NCBI GenBank assembly: GCA_018370615.1 | Contig: JAGZAC010000139.1 | Span: 1-5,393 of the forward strand | Reading direction: 5' to 3' | Source of the DNA: Clostridiales bacterium | Lineage (GTDB): Bacteria > Bacillota > Clostridia > Oscillospirales > CAG-272 | Length of the DNA stretch: 5,393 nucleotides | Shown here: one piece after another, positions 1 through 4,436 of the stretch | Numbering within the stretch: position 1 is the first letter of the stretch | Layout: each line of letters starts with the position of its first letter | Program-made: the position numbers and the translations under genes | Notes under the pieces: model-generated | Seen by the model: only the letters and a program-made list of their open reading frames with translations | Database searches by the model: none | What the model was told of the DNA's origin: nothing

Positions 1-81
1 GCCGACAAGCATTGCCACGCACAGCACCATCGCCAGTATACTGGACAGCAGTGCACGCTTTGTGCTTTTGCACTTTGTCAT
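1..81 (-). CDS. SipW-cognate signal-peptide protein, N-terminal fragment (partial)
   Basis: The 27 visible codons begin MTKCKSTKRALLSSILAMVL and continue with CVAMLVG. This is a short basic n-region (K3, K5, K8, R9) followed by a long hydrophobic core. The KRALL-S-ILAMVLC-AMLVG pattern is what I know from SipW-cognate signal peptides of TasA/camelysin-like proteins, where a TTFAWFTD-like sequence usually follows; that part lies beyond the window. The start is supported by an AAAGGAG ribosome site about 10 bases upstream. Inferred role: exported surface or matrix fibre protein, processed by a SipW-type signal peptidase that should be encoded nearby. It lies on the same strand as the two surface-protein genes at 649-1990 but is separated from them by 567 bp holding repeats and hairpins, so it may have its own expression control. 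The family call rests on the signal peptide alone. Confidence 0.7.
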   Translation of the reverse strand, partial: MTKCKSTKRALLSSILAMVLCVAMLVG

Positions 82-110
82 TCTTTTGATACACTCCTTT
101 TTTTATTTTT

Positions 111-161
111 CGGCATTTCCGGGTCAGGTACACTCCGGAATGCCGTTAATCGGAGTGTGCC
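111..161 (-). promoter_or_regulatory. Two mutually exclusive hairpins in the leader of the SipW-cognate gene
   Basis: On the minus strand, GGCACACTCCG (161-151) can pair with CGGAGTGTACC (137-127), an 11-bp stem with one G-U pair. Alternatively CGGCATTCCGG (145-135) can pair with CCGGAAATGCCG (122-111), an 11-bp stem with one bulged base. The two stems share bases 135-137 and each occupies the other's loop, so they cannot form together. The second stem is followed by an A-rich stretch and the AAAGGAG ribosome site of the gene starting at 81. Neither stem has a U-tract on the minus strand, so neither is an intrinsic terminator. They could be a structural switch, an mRNA-processing or stability element, or remnants of a palindromic repeat. 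Confidence 0.45.
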
Positions 162-218
162 TATTTGTTTATGTAAAATTTCCTGAGGCGGTTCGTTAAA
201 CTGCCCAATACCGGGAGT

Positions 219-266
219 TTACTGCCCCCCCCCGGTGGAAATTATTACCATTTGTGCAGGTTCCAT
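219..266 (-). CDS. 15-codon mini-ORF with a nine-G tract
   Basis: The minus strand reads MEPAQMVIISTGGGQ then stop. It has the best ribosome site in the window, AAAGGAGG, ending 7 bases before ATG 266-264. Codons 12-14 are a run of nine G (225-233 as C on the plus strand). Loss of one G would extend the frame to 34 codons with a stop at 161-163; gain of one G would give about 23 codons. There is no signal peptide and I recognise no family. It could be a leader peptide for the SipW-cognate gene 138 bp downstream, the start of a slipped or phase-variable small protein, or the remnant of a decayed gene. The ribosome site is strong evidence for translation initiation; function is unknown. Confidence 0.45.
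   Translation of the reverse strand: MEPAQMVIISTGGGQ
225..233. repeat. Homopolymeric C9/G9 tract
   Basis: Nine consecutive C on the plus strand (G on the minus strand) inside the mini-ORF at 219-266. Tracts of this length are known slipped-strand mutation sites, and a length change here alters the length of the encoded peptide. It is also a place where sequencing or assembly may miscount. Confidence 0.8.
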
Positions 267-309
267 AATTGGTTCCTCCTTTATCTTCAATGCATATTGG
301 TCTGTATTA

Positions 310-363
310 GACAACCCCTCCGCCGCAACTTTGTTGCGGCACCTCCCCTTACACAGGGGAGGC
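310..363 (-). repeat. Palindromic repeat element, copy 1
   Basis: Reading the minus strand, GCCTCCCC...GGGGAGG forms a first hairpin, then CCGCAAC-ttt-GTTGCGG (plus-strand 324-340) a second one, and the element ends GGAGGGGTTGTC. The same layout (hairpin, second variable hairpin, GGAGGGGTTGT) occurs at 4251-4299 and 4729-4777. The second hairpin varies in sequence but keeps its pairing, as expected for a structured, dispersed intergenic element. I know similar 'CCTCCCCT-GTGTAA-GGGGAGG' repeats as frequent in Oscillospiraceae genomes; no encoded function is visible. Confidence 0.75.
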
Positions 364-530
364 TTTTGTTAAGGAGAACCTGAGCCGGCCGCCTCACACG
401 CAGGGTAGGCTCTCATTAAAGAGACCCTACCGCCAGCCGCCCCACACAGGGGAGGCTTAACTTAGGTGGCTCCCTTGTGGGGAGATGCGTAGCATCCTCC
501 GGGGGCATGTCGATACAATTTTTATCTTTA
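364..530. other. Degenerate repeat debris, no gene
   Basis: No coding sequence is convincing here. The stretch contains an imperfect hairpin GGTAGG-c-TCTC...GAGA-c-CCTACC (404-431), a fragment of the palindromic element near 440-460 (CCACACAGGGGAGGCTTAA), and a degraded GGCTCCCTTGTGGGGAG near 470-485 that resembles the start of the element at 532-580. It looks like accumulated and decayed copies of the dispersed repeat family inside the surface-protein gene cluster. Confidence 0.5.
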
Positions 531-531
531 A

Positions 532-580
532 GGCTCCCTTGTGTAAAGGGAGCTGTCGACGTAGTCGACTGAGGGATTGT
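532..580 (+). repeat. Palindromic repeat element, second subtype (GGCTCCCTT type)
   Basis: GCTCCCTT (533-540) pairs with AAGGGAGC (546-553), then GTCGAC-gta-GTCGAC (555-569) forms a second hairpin, and the element ends TGAGGGATTGT. The two-hairpin plan is the same as in the 'CCTCCCC' type elements of this window, but the conserved arms differ (CTCCCTT instead of CCTCCCC, GAGGGATTGT instead of GGAGGGGTTGT), so it is a sister subtype. It lies about 70 bp beyond the stop of the gene at 649-1197. Confidence 0.75.
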
Positions 581-648
581 TCTCCTCCCCCGCACGGGAG
601 AATTGGGGGAAAACGCACCAACTTACTGCATTTCCCTCTCCATGCCGT

Positions 649-1197
649 TTATTCAAACAACCTGTCAGGGTTATTCTTTGTCTGCACCGCGTCGGCGCGC
701 AGATCAAATGAGAGATACAAATTCTGGGTACTATTGCCTGCATTTTCGGGAAAATGAAAGGAAATTGTCAACTCCCGACGTTCTCCCAGCTTAAGGCTCC
801 CCAGGGCAGCGACTGCATTCTCCTTTGTAAAATCAGCAGCCGTTCCACTGAATAAAACAGTATCTCCATCCCGAAGGGATACCTCCAGCACATCTGCCAG
901 TCCTCCCTCCAGATTTTCCATATACACTTTGTAATAAACGTCCCAAGTGCCGGTATTTTCTATGAAAAAGTTTTTCTCCACCGTCGCACCCGGCTCGAAA
1001 AGAAATTCATCTTCTTCAATCACTGGATTTCCGTCGTTGAGATTGATTTCAATACGTCCCGTCTGAAACAAGTTGCCCTCTACTGACACCATGGAATACA
1101 CCAGCGCCAGCGTTGTTATGCACAGGCAGAGCGCAAGGACAGCAATGGCGGCAATCCCGCCAGTCAGCCGTCTTTTCGCAGATTTCTTACCGGTCAT
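649..1197 (-). CDS. TasA/camelysin-like secreted surface protein, 182 aa
   Basis: The start chosen is ATG 1197-1195 rather than an in-frame ATG 36 bases upstream, because GGGAGG lies 9 bases before it. The protein has a basic N-terminus (KKSAKRR, residues 4-10), a hydrophobic export segment (about 12-35), then YSMVSVEGNLFQTGRIEIN (34-52), which resembles the mature start of TasA/camelysin-type proteins. Residues 65-110 hold a beta-rich region with FEPGATVEKNFFIENTGTWD (67-86), typical of the Ig-like fold of that family, followed by YKVYMENLEGGLADVLEVSL. The C-terminus (PDRLFE) has no anchor, so it is probably released or polymerised. It overlaps the upstream gene by 11 bp, implying translational coupling. 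Inferred role: matrix fibre or surface subunit partnered with the anchored protein encoded just upstream. Family assignment is by pattern, without a search. Confidence 0.75.
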   Translation of the reverse strand: MTGKKSAKRRLTGGIAAIAVLALCLCITTLALVYSMVSVEGNLFQTGRIEINLNDGNPVIEEDEFLFEPGATVEKNFFIENTGTWDVYYKVYMENLEGGLADVLEVSLRDGDTVLFSGTAADFTKENAVAALGSLKLGERRELTISFHFPENAGNSTQNLYLSFDLRADAVQTKNNPDRLFE

Positions 1198-1990
1198 TGA
1201 CTTTGTCCTCCCTTCTGCGTCTGTACAGCACAAGCAAAATCAGCAAAATCGCCGACACTGCAATGACAACCCACAAAAGGAGCATGAGGTTGTCGCCCGT
1301 CTGCGGTGCATCGGTGAGGCTTTCCTCCTCCGCGGCGTACCAGTGAAAATCTGCCAGCAGACGCGCCGCCTGGTACGCATTGCCCACGGACGTATCCATG
1401 GACACGGTAACCTCGTAATATGCAATACTTTCCGCAGCTCCATCGACAGCAAACGCTTCGGAAACTTCTCTTCCATCTATTTCCGCAAACATGCCGTCAC
1501 AAAGCACAGCGCCGGTTTCCAGATTTCTCACCCGAATGTGCAGCACATTTCCCAGATCCTTCGTTTCCTCCGTCACATCTGTGCGGAAAAGCAAAGTCAG
1601 GTCGTCTGTATGATGCATCTGCACCGCATAATACTGTGTGACGCTGTCTCCCGGAAGAAGGTTGTCCGCCGCAAAGGGGACGTTATCGTCGGCATGCCCG
1701 CTGTAAAGCTGCAGCAGCTGAGCTTTTGTCTCCTCCCCTCCCGCACCGGATGCGGAGGAGGCGGGCGCTGCATTCTGCGCCGCGAGACTTGAAGCATTCT
1801 CCGTCAAATCTGCAGTGGTGTCTTCCTCTGAAGCGATGATATTGTTCGGGACAGTGACCGTGGCAGGGTCTGCTTTCGCAAAATAATTATAAAGCAGCAG
1901 ACTGGCAAGCGCGATGACACTGACCCCCAGAAGGACTGCCAATATAATGATAGCAGCTTTCGTCCCGTCCTTTTTCCGCTGTACTTCCAT
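1187..1990 (-). CDS. Cell-wall-anchored TasA-like surface protein, 267 aa, APQTG sorting signal
   Basis: First gene of the operon; start ATG 1990-1988 preceded by an AAGGGGG ribosome site. Residues 1-7 are basic, 11-37 form an export/membrane segment, and 56-92 are a low-complexity Ala/Ser/Glu/Thr linker. The folded domain (about 95-220) contains LLPGDSVTQYYAVQMHH (111-127), LLFRTDVTEETKDLGNVLHI (133-152) and SMDTSVGNAYQAARLLADFH (197-216). I recognise these as features of TasA-like proteins that carry an LPXTG-like anchor in Clostridia. The C-terminus is a complete sorting signal: APQTG (228-232), hydrophobic segment 235-256, RRRR tail (257-260). The motif has Ala where LPXTG has Leu, so the matching sortase class is uncertain. 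Inferred role: anchor or nucleator for the small TasA-like subunit encoded next. It is preceded by a 164-nt leader running from a promoter inside the invertible segment. Confidence 0.78.
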   Translation of the reverse strand: MEVQRKKDGTKAAIIILAVLLGVSVIALASLLLYNYFAKADPATVTVPNNIIASEEDTTADLTENASSLAAQNAAPASSASGAGGEETKAQLLQLYSGHADDNVPFAADNLLPGDSVTQYYAVQMHHTDDLTLLFRTDVTEETKDLGNVLHIRVRNLETGAVLCDGMFAEIDGREVSEAFAVDGAAESIAYYEVTVSMDTSVGNAYQAARLLADFHWYAAEEESLTDAPQTGDNLMLLLWVVIAVSAILLILLVLYRRRREDKVNDR

Positions 1991-2099
1991 CTATGTGCCC
2001 CCTTGCGTTATTCATAAAACAGATTAAAATGGGAATGTTATGATTATGCAAACACTGTTTTTCAAACAAGCTTAACTTTCGGCGAAATTTTACAGCCAT

Positions 2100-2124
2100 A
2101 TCGCAGAGTGAATGCCTCTGCGAT
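2100..2124. repeat. Left inverted repeat / predicted recombination site
   Basis: ATCGCAGAG (2100-2108) and CTCTGCGAT (2116-2124) are a perfect 9-bp dyad around the 7-base spacer TGAATGC (2109-2115). Two arms flanking a 6-8 bp asymmetric spacer is the core-site plan of tyrosine recombinases. Bases 2101-2124 recur inverted at 3588-3611 with one mismatch (2120 G against 3592 T). The site lies inside the untranslated leader of the surface operon, about 110 bp before its first start codon, so strand exchange here would not damage a gene. Confidence 0.78.
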
Positions 2125-2151
2125 GGAAAAGCTGTATAATTTTTCTTTTCC
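2125..2151 (-). other. 5'-end hairpin of the operon leader
   Basis: GGAAAAG (2151-2145) pairs with CTTTTCC (2131-2125) around a 13-base loop on the minus strand. It begins within a few bases of the expected transcript start (about 2154), so the operon mRNA would open with a hairpin followed by the recombination-site hairpin. A 5'-terminal stem can slow mRNA decay. It lies inside the invertible segment, so it would only be on the operon mRNA in this orientation. Confidence 0.4.
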
Positions 2152-2160
2152 ACCAGTTAC

Positions 2161-2189
2161 ATTGTAGCATAGTTACATTTACATTGCAA
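2161..2189 (-). promoter_or_regulatory. Left outward promoter driving the surface-protein operon
   Basis: On the minus strand, TTGCAA (2189-2184), 17-bp spacer, TACAAT (2166-2161), with TG one base before the -10 (extended -10). This is close to the sigma-A consensus. The predicted start is near 2154, giving a leader of about 164 nt that crosses the left recombination site before the ATG at 1990. No terminator is visible between this promoter and the operon. Confidence 0.78.
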
Positions 2190-2247
2190 GTGTTATTTTT
2201 TCGCCTTTATCCGACACTATAACATTGATGGAACAAATCCAACCAAG

Positions 2248-3354
2248 CTACATGCCTACCGCCGACAGCTTCTGCATATTTTTGCGTTTTAGTTCCATAG
2301 AAGAATGAACATATCGGTCCAAAGTAATCTTTGCGCTGGCATGGCCGAGAATTTCAGACAGGGATTTGATTTCAAATCCCACCTCCACACATCGTGTGGC
2401 AAACGTGTGGCGCAGAGAATGAAAGTGCACATCCGACAGGCCGCAGCCTTGTGTATATTTTCGCAGGCGGTACTGCAGCGCGCGGGGCTCCATATACCGG
2501 TCGGGCCGACCGGTCAATACAAATGCGTCTGGATTTCCCACCTGCATATTCCTGCACAGCTGCAGCGCGGCACCCGTCAAGGGAATTTTTCGGCAGGAAG
2601 CGTAGCTTTTTGCGTCTCCCACAACTACCCTTGTCTTTCTTTCTCCAAAAGTGCCTGGAATCTGCAGCCGCTGCAGTGTTGCAGTGACACGGATTTCCCC
2701 TGGTTCCAGGCAAATTTCTCCCCAGCGCAGCGCGCAAACTTCACCGATGCGCATACCCGTTAAAAGCGCCAGTAGAATTCCGAATTTTACCGAATCAATA
2801 TCTGCAGTAAGATAGGCTATCAGCCGCGCCTGCTCCTCAGGGGACAAAACACGTATTTCTTTTTTTGATTCTTTCGGGTAAATCACCTCCACATCTGAAA
2901 GGCAGCCGCCAGTTTGTTTGGAGATATACTGAAGGACAGACTGCAGTACGATAAGTATATCCTTTACGGTTTTGACAGACAGCTTCTTTTCCTTGAGCAA
3001 TTTGTAGCTGAATTCCTCCAATAGCAGCGTGTTTATACACTGCAGCGGCAGCTTTCCCATGGCCGGTTTCAAATGATTGCACACGATTCCGTAATATTTC
3101 ACATAGGTGGATTCCCGTATGCAGCTTCTGCGTAGCGTCAGCCACTCCTCGCAATAACTGGAAAACGTCTTACCGGCGGACCTGCCGGAGGACGGCGCTG
3201 CCTTGACAGCACACAATTTTTCTTTGACTTCCCGGTACGTCCTTCCGTAAACATATCCCAGCCGCGCTTTCCCGGCGAAATCGTATTCTCGGATGTACCG
3301 GCCCTCCCAACGCCCGTCCCTGCGTTTATAGATGTTTTCTCCTCTTCTTGACAT
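2248..3354 (-). CDS. Tyrosine recombinase (integrase family), probable DNA invertase, 368 aa
   Basis: Start ATG 3354-3352 is supported by GAAAGGAG about 11 bases upstream. Residues 1-48 (RRGENIYKRRDGRWEGRYIR region) look like the AP2-like arm-binding N-domain of Tn916/phage-type integrases; 63-160 fit the SAM-like core-binding domain. The catalytic domain (about 168-368) has all expected residues: R202 in TGMRIGE, K249 in the beta-hairpin region, H312 and R315 in HSLRHTF, H338 in LGHAS, and nucleophile Y348 in DRYVH. Nothing is truncated or missing, so it should be active. There is no excisionase, relaxase or cargo gene beside it, and the only flanking site pair is inverted. That argues for a DNA inversion role rather than integration of an element. 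No terminator is visible after the stop, so its transcript may run on into the surface operon in this orientation. Confidence 0.93.
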   Translation of the reverse strand: MSRRGENIYKRRDGRWEGRYIREYDFAGKARLGYVYGRTYREVKEKLCAVKAAPSSGRSAGKTFSSYCEEWLTLRRSCIRESTYVKYYGIVCNHLKPAMGKLPLQCINTLLLEEFSYKLLKEKKLSVKTVKDILIVLQSVLQYISKQTGGCLSDVEVIYPKESKKEIRVLSPEEQARLIAYLTADIDSVKFGILLALLTGMRIGEVCALRWGEICLEPGEIRVTATLQRLQIPGTFGERKTRVVVGDAKSYASCRKIPLTGAALQLCRNMQVGNPDAFVLTGRPDRYMEPRALQYRLRKYTQGCGLSDVHFHSLRHTFATRCVEVGFEIKSLSEILGHASAKITLDRYVHSSMELKRKNMQKLSAVGM

Positions 3355-3499
3355 GATACTCGCTCTCCTTTCAAAACAACAAATTTCTCTCTACCACAAA
3401 TTGACGGCAAATACAGACGGCGAAACAAACCCAGACAGAGAACATGAAGCATTTTTTAAGCAGATTTGCGGTATTCCTTATGCAGTTTAGTAAAAAAAT

Positions 3500-3527
3500 A
3501 GCATAAAATTCCAAAAACTACTTGCAA
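3500..3527 (-). promoter_or_regulatory. Candidate promoter of the recombinase gene
   Basis: On the minus strand, TTGCAA (3527-3522), 16-bp spacer, TATGCT (3505-3500), about 145 bp before the recombinase ATG. Because TTGCAA is its own reverse complement, the same six bases serve as -35 for the oppositely oriented promoter at 3522-3550, which would make the two compete. The -10 is only a moderate match. Confidence 0.4.
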
Positions 3528-3550
3528 TTCTTTTTGTTCTATGTTATGAT
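3522..3550 (+). promoter_or_regulatory. Right outward promoter at the end of the invertible segment
   Basis: TTGCAA (3522-3527), 17-bp spacer, TATGAT (3545-3550), with TG at 3542-3543 forming an extended -10. The layout mirrors the left outward promoter (same -35, same spacing, also extended -10). The predicted start is near 3557, so transcription would cross the right recombination site and meet the terminator at 3621-3648 after roughly 90 nt. After inversion this promoter would face the surface-protein operon. Confidence 0.72.
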
Positions 3551-3587
3551 AAATTAGCATTGTTTGCACTACCTTGATGGGACGCAA

Positions 3588-3612
3588 ATCGTAGAGGCAT
3601 TCACTCTGCGAA
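3588..3612. repeat. Right inverted repeat / predicted recombination site
   Basis: ATCGTAGAG (3588-3596), spacer GCATTCA (3597-3603), CTCTGCGAA (3604-3612). The spacer is the exact reverse complement of the left site's TGAATGC, so the sites are in inverted orientation. The internal dyad is weaker than in the left site (7 of 9 pairs; changes at arm positions 1 and 5). The core 3588-3611 matches the left repeat at 23 of 24 positions. It lies 21 bp inside the intrinsic terminator. Confidence 0.78.
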
Positions 3613-3620
3613 ATAATAAA

Positions 3621-3648
3621 AAGATCCTGCAGTAGCAGGATCTTTTTT
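3621..3648 (+). terminator. Strong intrinsic terminator next to the right repeat
   Basis: AAGATCCTGC (3621-3630), loop AGTA, GCAGGATCTT (3635-3644), followed by TTTT and a T-rich stretch: a perfect 10-bp stem with a U-tract. It lies just outside the invertible segment and would stop the transcript coming out of its right end in either orientation, protecting the riboswitch gene beyond. Confidence 0.92.
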
Positions 3649-3685
3649 GTTTTATATTCTTTTATAACAAAATTCAAAAATTCTA

Positions 3686-3714
3686 TTGACAAGCTCTTCC
3701 AAATATGATAAAGT
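3686..3714 (+). promoter_or_regulatory. Promoter for the riboswitch-controlled gene
   Basis: TTGACA (3686-3691, perfect -35), 17-bp spacer, TAAAGT (3709-3714) with TG at 3706-3707 (extended -10). Transcription would begin about 3721, just before the riboswitch aptamer, as expected for a riboswitch leader. Confidence 0.75.
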
Positions 3715-3725
3715 GACAAAAATAA

Positions 3726-3800
3726 TACTAGCAAAGCCGCTGAAAATGGCGATGCAAAGCTACAGGGATTTCGTCTTTGGATAACAACGCCAGTTGCGGC
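3726..3800 (+). ncRNA. Cyclic di-GMP-I (GEMM-I) riboswitch aptamer
   Basis: The hallmark bases of the GEMM-I class are present in order: GCAAAGCC (3731-3738), a short hairpin with an A-rich loop (GAAAA), GATGCAAAGCTACAGGG (3751-3767), a second helix region, then GCCAGTTGC (3789-3797). GCAA (3731-3734) can pair with TTGC (3794-3797) to close the P1 stem. The class binds cyclic di-GMP; GEMM-I members that prefer cyclic AMP-GMP also exist, and one base in the pocket distinguishes them, which I cannot assign safely by eye. It has its own promoter just upstream and one small gene downstream. Confidence 0.85.
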
Positions 3801-3884
3801 AAGCCGCAAAAATACGCTTTGTTTCTTTATGCGTTACTGTTTATTGAGGGACCTGCAGCTTTTGTCTGCAGGCTATTTATTTTT
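3794..3884 (+). terminator. Riboswitch expression platform with candidate terminator
   Basis: TTGCGG (3794-3799) pairs with CCGCAA (3804-3809) around CAAG. This hairpin uses the same TTGC as the aptamer's P1 stem, so the two cannot coexist. Further on, CCTGCAG (3852-3858) pairs with CTGCAGG (3866-3872), followed by a T-rich run (ctatttattttt), a plausible though imperfect intrinsic terminator before the gene at 3908. How the anti-P1 hairpin connects to the terminator is not evident, so I cannot say whether ligand turns the gene on or off. Confidence 0.55.
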
Positions 3885-3907
3885 GCATAACTAGGATGGA
3901 GAGAACT

Positions 3908-4114
3908 ATGTATCAGCTGACAGAAGAGACTTTTTTCTGCGAGGGAGTTTCATACACTGCTTATGGAATTCAAAGCAAACAAATGACCATAAAAAACATA
4001 ACCTGCAATAAAAATGCTCTGGAGAAGCTGGTAGCGCTTTGTAACCGTATTTCTCTTTCTTCCATTCACCTGCCGGAGGTTGTCGAGGATTTTCTGGTAG
4101 ATTTAAAAATTTAG
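3908..4114 (+). CDS. Small DUF6514-like protein under riboswitch control, 68 aa
   Basis: ATG at 3908 is preferred over an in-frame ATG at 3896, because GGAGAG lies just before it and overlaps the earlier ATG. The protein starts MYQLTEETFFCEGVSYTAYG and ends in an acidic, hydrophobic helix. The stretch ALEKLVALCNRISLSSIHL (37-55) followed by PEVVEDFL (56-63) matches my memory of DUF6514 proteins of Clostridia, which share a CN...LS.IHL..VVEDFL signature. There is no signal peptide, membrane segment or known catalytic motif, so it is probably a small cytoplasmic protein. The function of the family is unknown to me. It is a single-gene unit between a c-di-GMP-I riboswitch and a terminator, which suggests a c-di-GMP-dependent role. 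Confidence 0.75.
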   Translation: MYQLTEETFFCEGVSYTAYGIQSKQMTIKNITCNKNALEKLVALCNRISLSSIHLPEVVEDFLVDLKI

Positions 4115-4149
4115 CGACAGATAAAAAACGGGCAGGCAAACTTGAAAAC

Positions 4150-4183
4150 AAATCGGGGGGCTCTAAAAAGCCTCCCGATTTTT
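4150..4183 (+). terminator. Intrinsic terminator after the DUF6514-like gene
   Basis: AAATCGGGGGGC (4150-4161) pairs with GCCTCCCGATTT (4170-4181), 12 pairs including one G-U, loop of eight bases, then a short T run. It is located 36 bp after the stop codon and closes the riboswitch transcription unit. Confidence 0.9.
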
Positions 4184-4250
4184 GCATAAGGCATATCTAT
4201 TTACCTATATTCCCCTATGGAGGTGGAAAGCGGGAATTTGTGGGGTACAC

Positions 4251-4299
4251 GACAACCCCTCCGCCGCTAAAGTGGCACCTCCCCTTACACAGGGGAGGC
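4251..4299 (-). repeat. Palindromic repeat element, copy 2
   Basis: Minus-strand reading: GCCTCCCCTGTGTAAGGGGA hairpin, GCCAC-ttta-GCGGC-like second hairpin (weaker), ending GGAGGGGTTGTC. It is 49 bp, the same length and plan as the element at 4729-4777 but in the opposite orientation, so the two bracket the tandem array. Confidence 0.78.
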
Positions 4300-4436
4300 A
4301 TTATTAAGTTTACGTAGGACCGCTGTCAACACTCTCCCAGGGAAGTTCATAAAGAACGGAAAATAACTTGCGCAGCAGCTTTCTCAGTATGGAAGTTGTT
4401 ATGCAGTTGCTGAGGAAGTTCTCCGCAGCAGGCTCT
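4300..4436. other. Non-coding stretch with no recognisable feature
   Basis: I see no ribosome site with an open frame, no promoter and no terminator in this 137-bp stretch between the copy 2 element and the tandem array. Confidence 0.6.

Larger units (their letters stand above)
2101..3611. mobile_element. Predicted invertible promoter cassette with its own tyrosine recombinase
   Basis: Two 24-bp repeats in inverted orientation (2101-2124 and 3588-3611, 23 of 24 identical) bound a 1,511-bp segment. It contains a single complete tyrosine recombinase gene and, just inside each end, an outward-facing sigma-A promoter. Inverted rather than direct sites predict inversion, not excision. In the orientation shown, the left promoter and the recombinase gene both point into the TasA-like operon ending at base 1; the right promoter points into a terminator at 3621-3648. 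Invertible promoters run by tyrosine recombinases are known in gut bacteria and in Clostridioides difficile. Placing the recombinase inside a segment that feeds a TasA-like operon is my inference from this sequence. Inversion has not been shown. Confidence 0.7.

Noticed and set aside
1073..1792. 239-codon plus-strand open frame
   Set aside because: It is antisense to two well-supported surface-protein genes with ribosome sites, and its composition (many His, Arg, Cys) is typical of a shadow frame.
2100..2124. Hairpin as an intrinsic terminator of the recombinase gene
   Set aside because: No T-tract follows on either strand, it lies downstream of the operon promoter, and the sequence recurs at 3588-3611, which a recombination site explains better.
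2305..2763. 152-codon plus-strand open frame
   Set aside because: Antisense to the catalytic domain of the recombinase; no ribosome site.
2101..3611. Integrated mobile element with attL/attR
   Set aside because: The flanking repeats are inverted, not direct, and there is no excisionase, replication, transfer or cargo gene between them; only the recombinase is present.
3557..3612. A second GEMM-like riboswitch suggested by GGGACGCAAA at 3579-3588
   Set aside because: Only one of the conserved strands is there; the GCAAACC-like first strand and the GCCAG-TTGC closing strand are missing, so the match is probably chance.
3456..3809. 117-codon minus-strand open frame
   Set aside because: It runs antisense through the riboswitch, a promoter, the perfect terminator and the right recombination site, and has no credible ribosome site.
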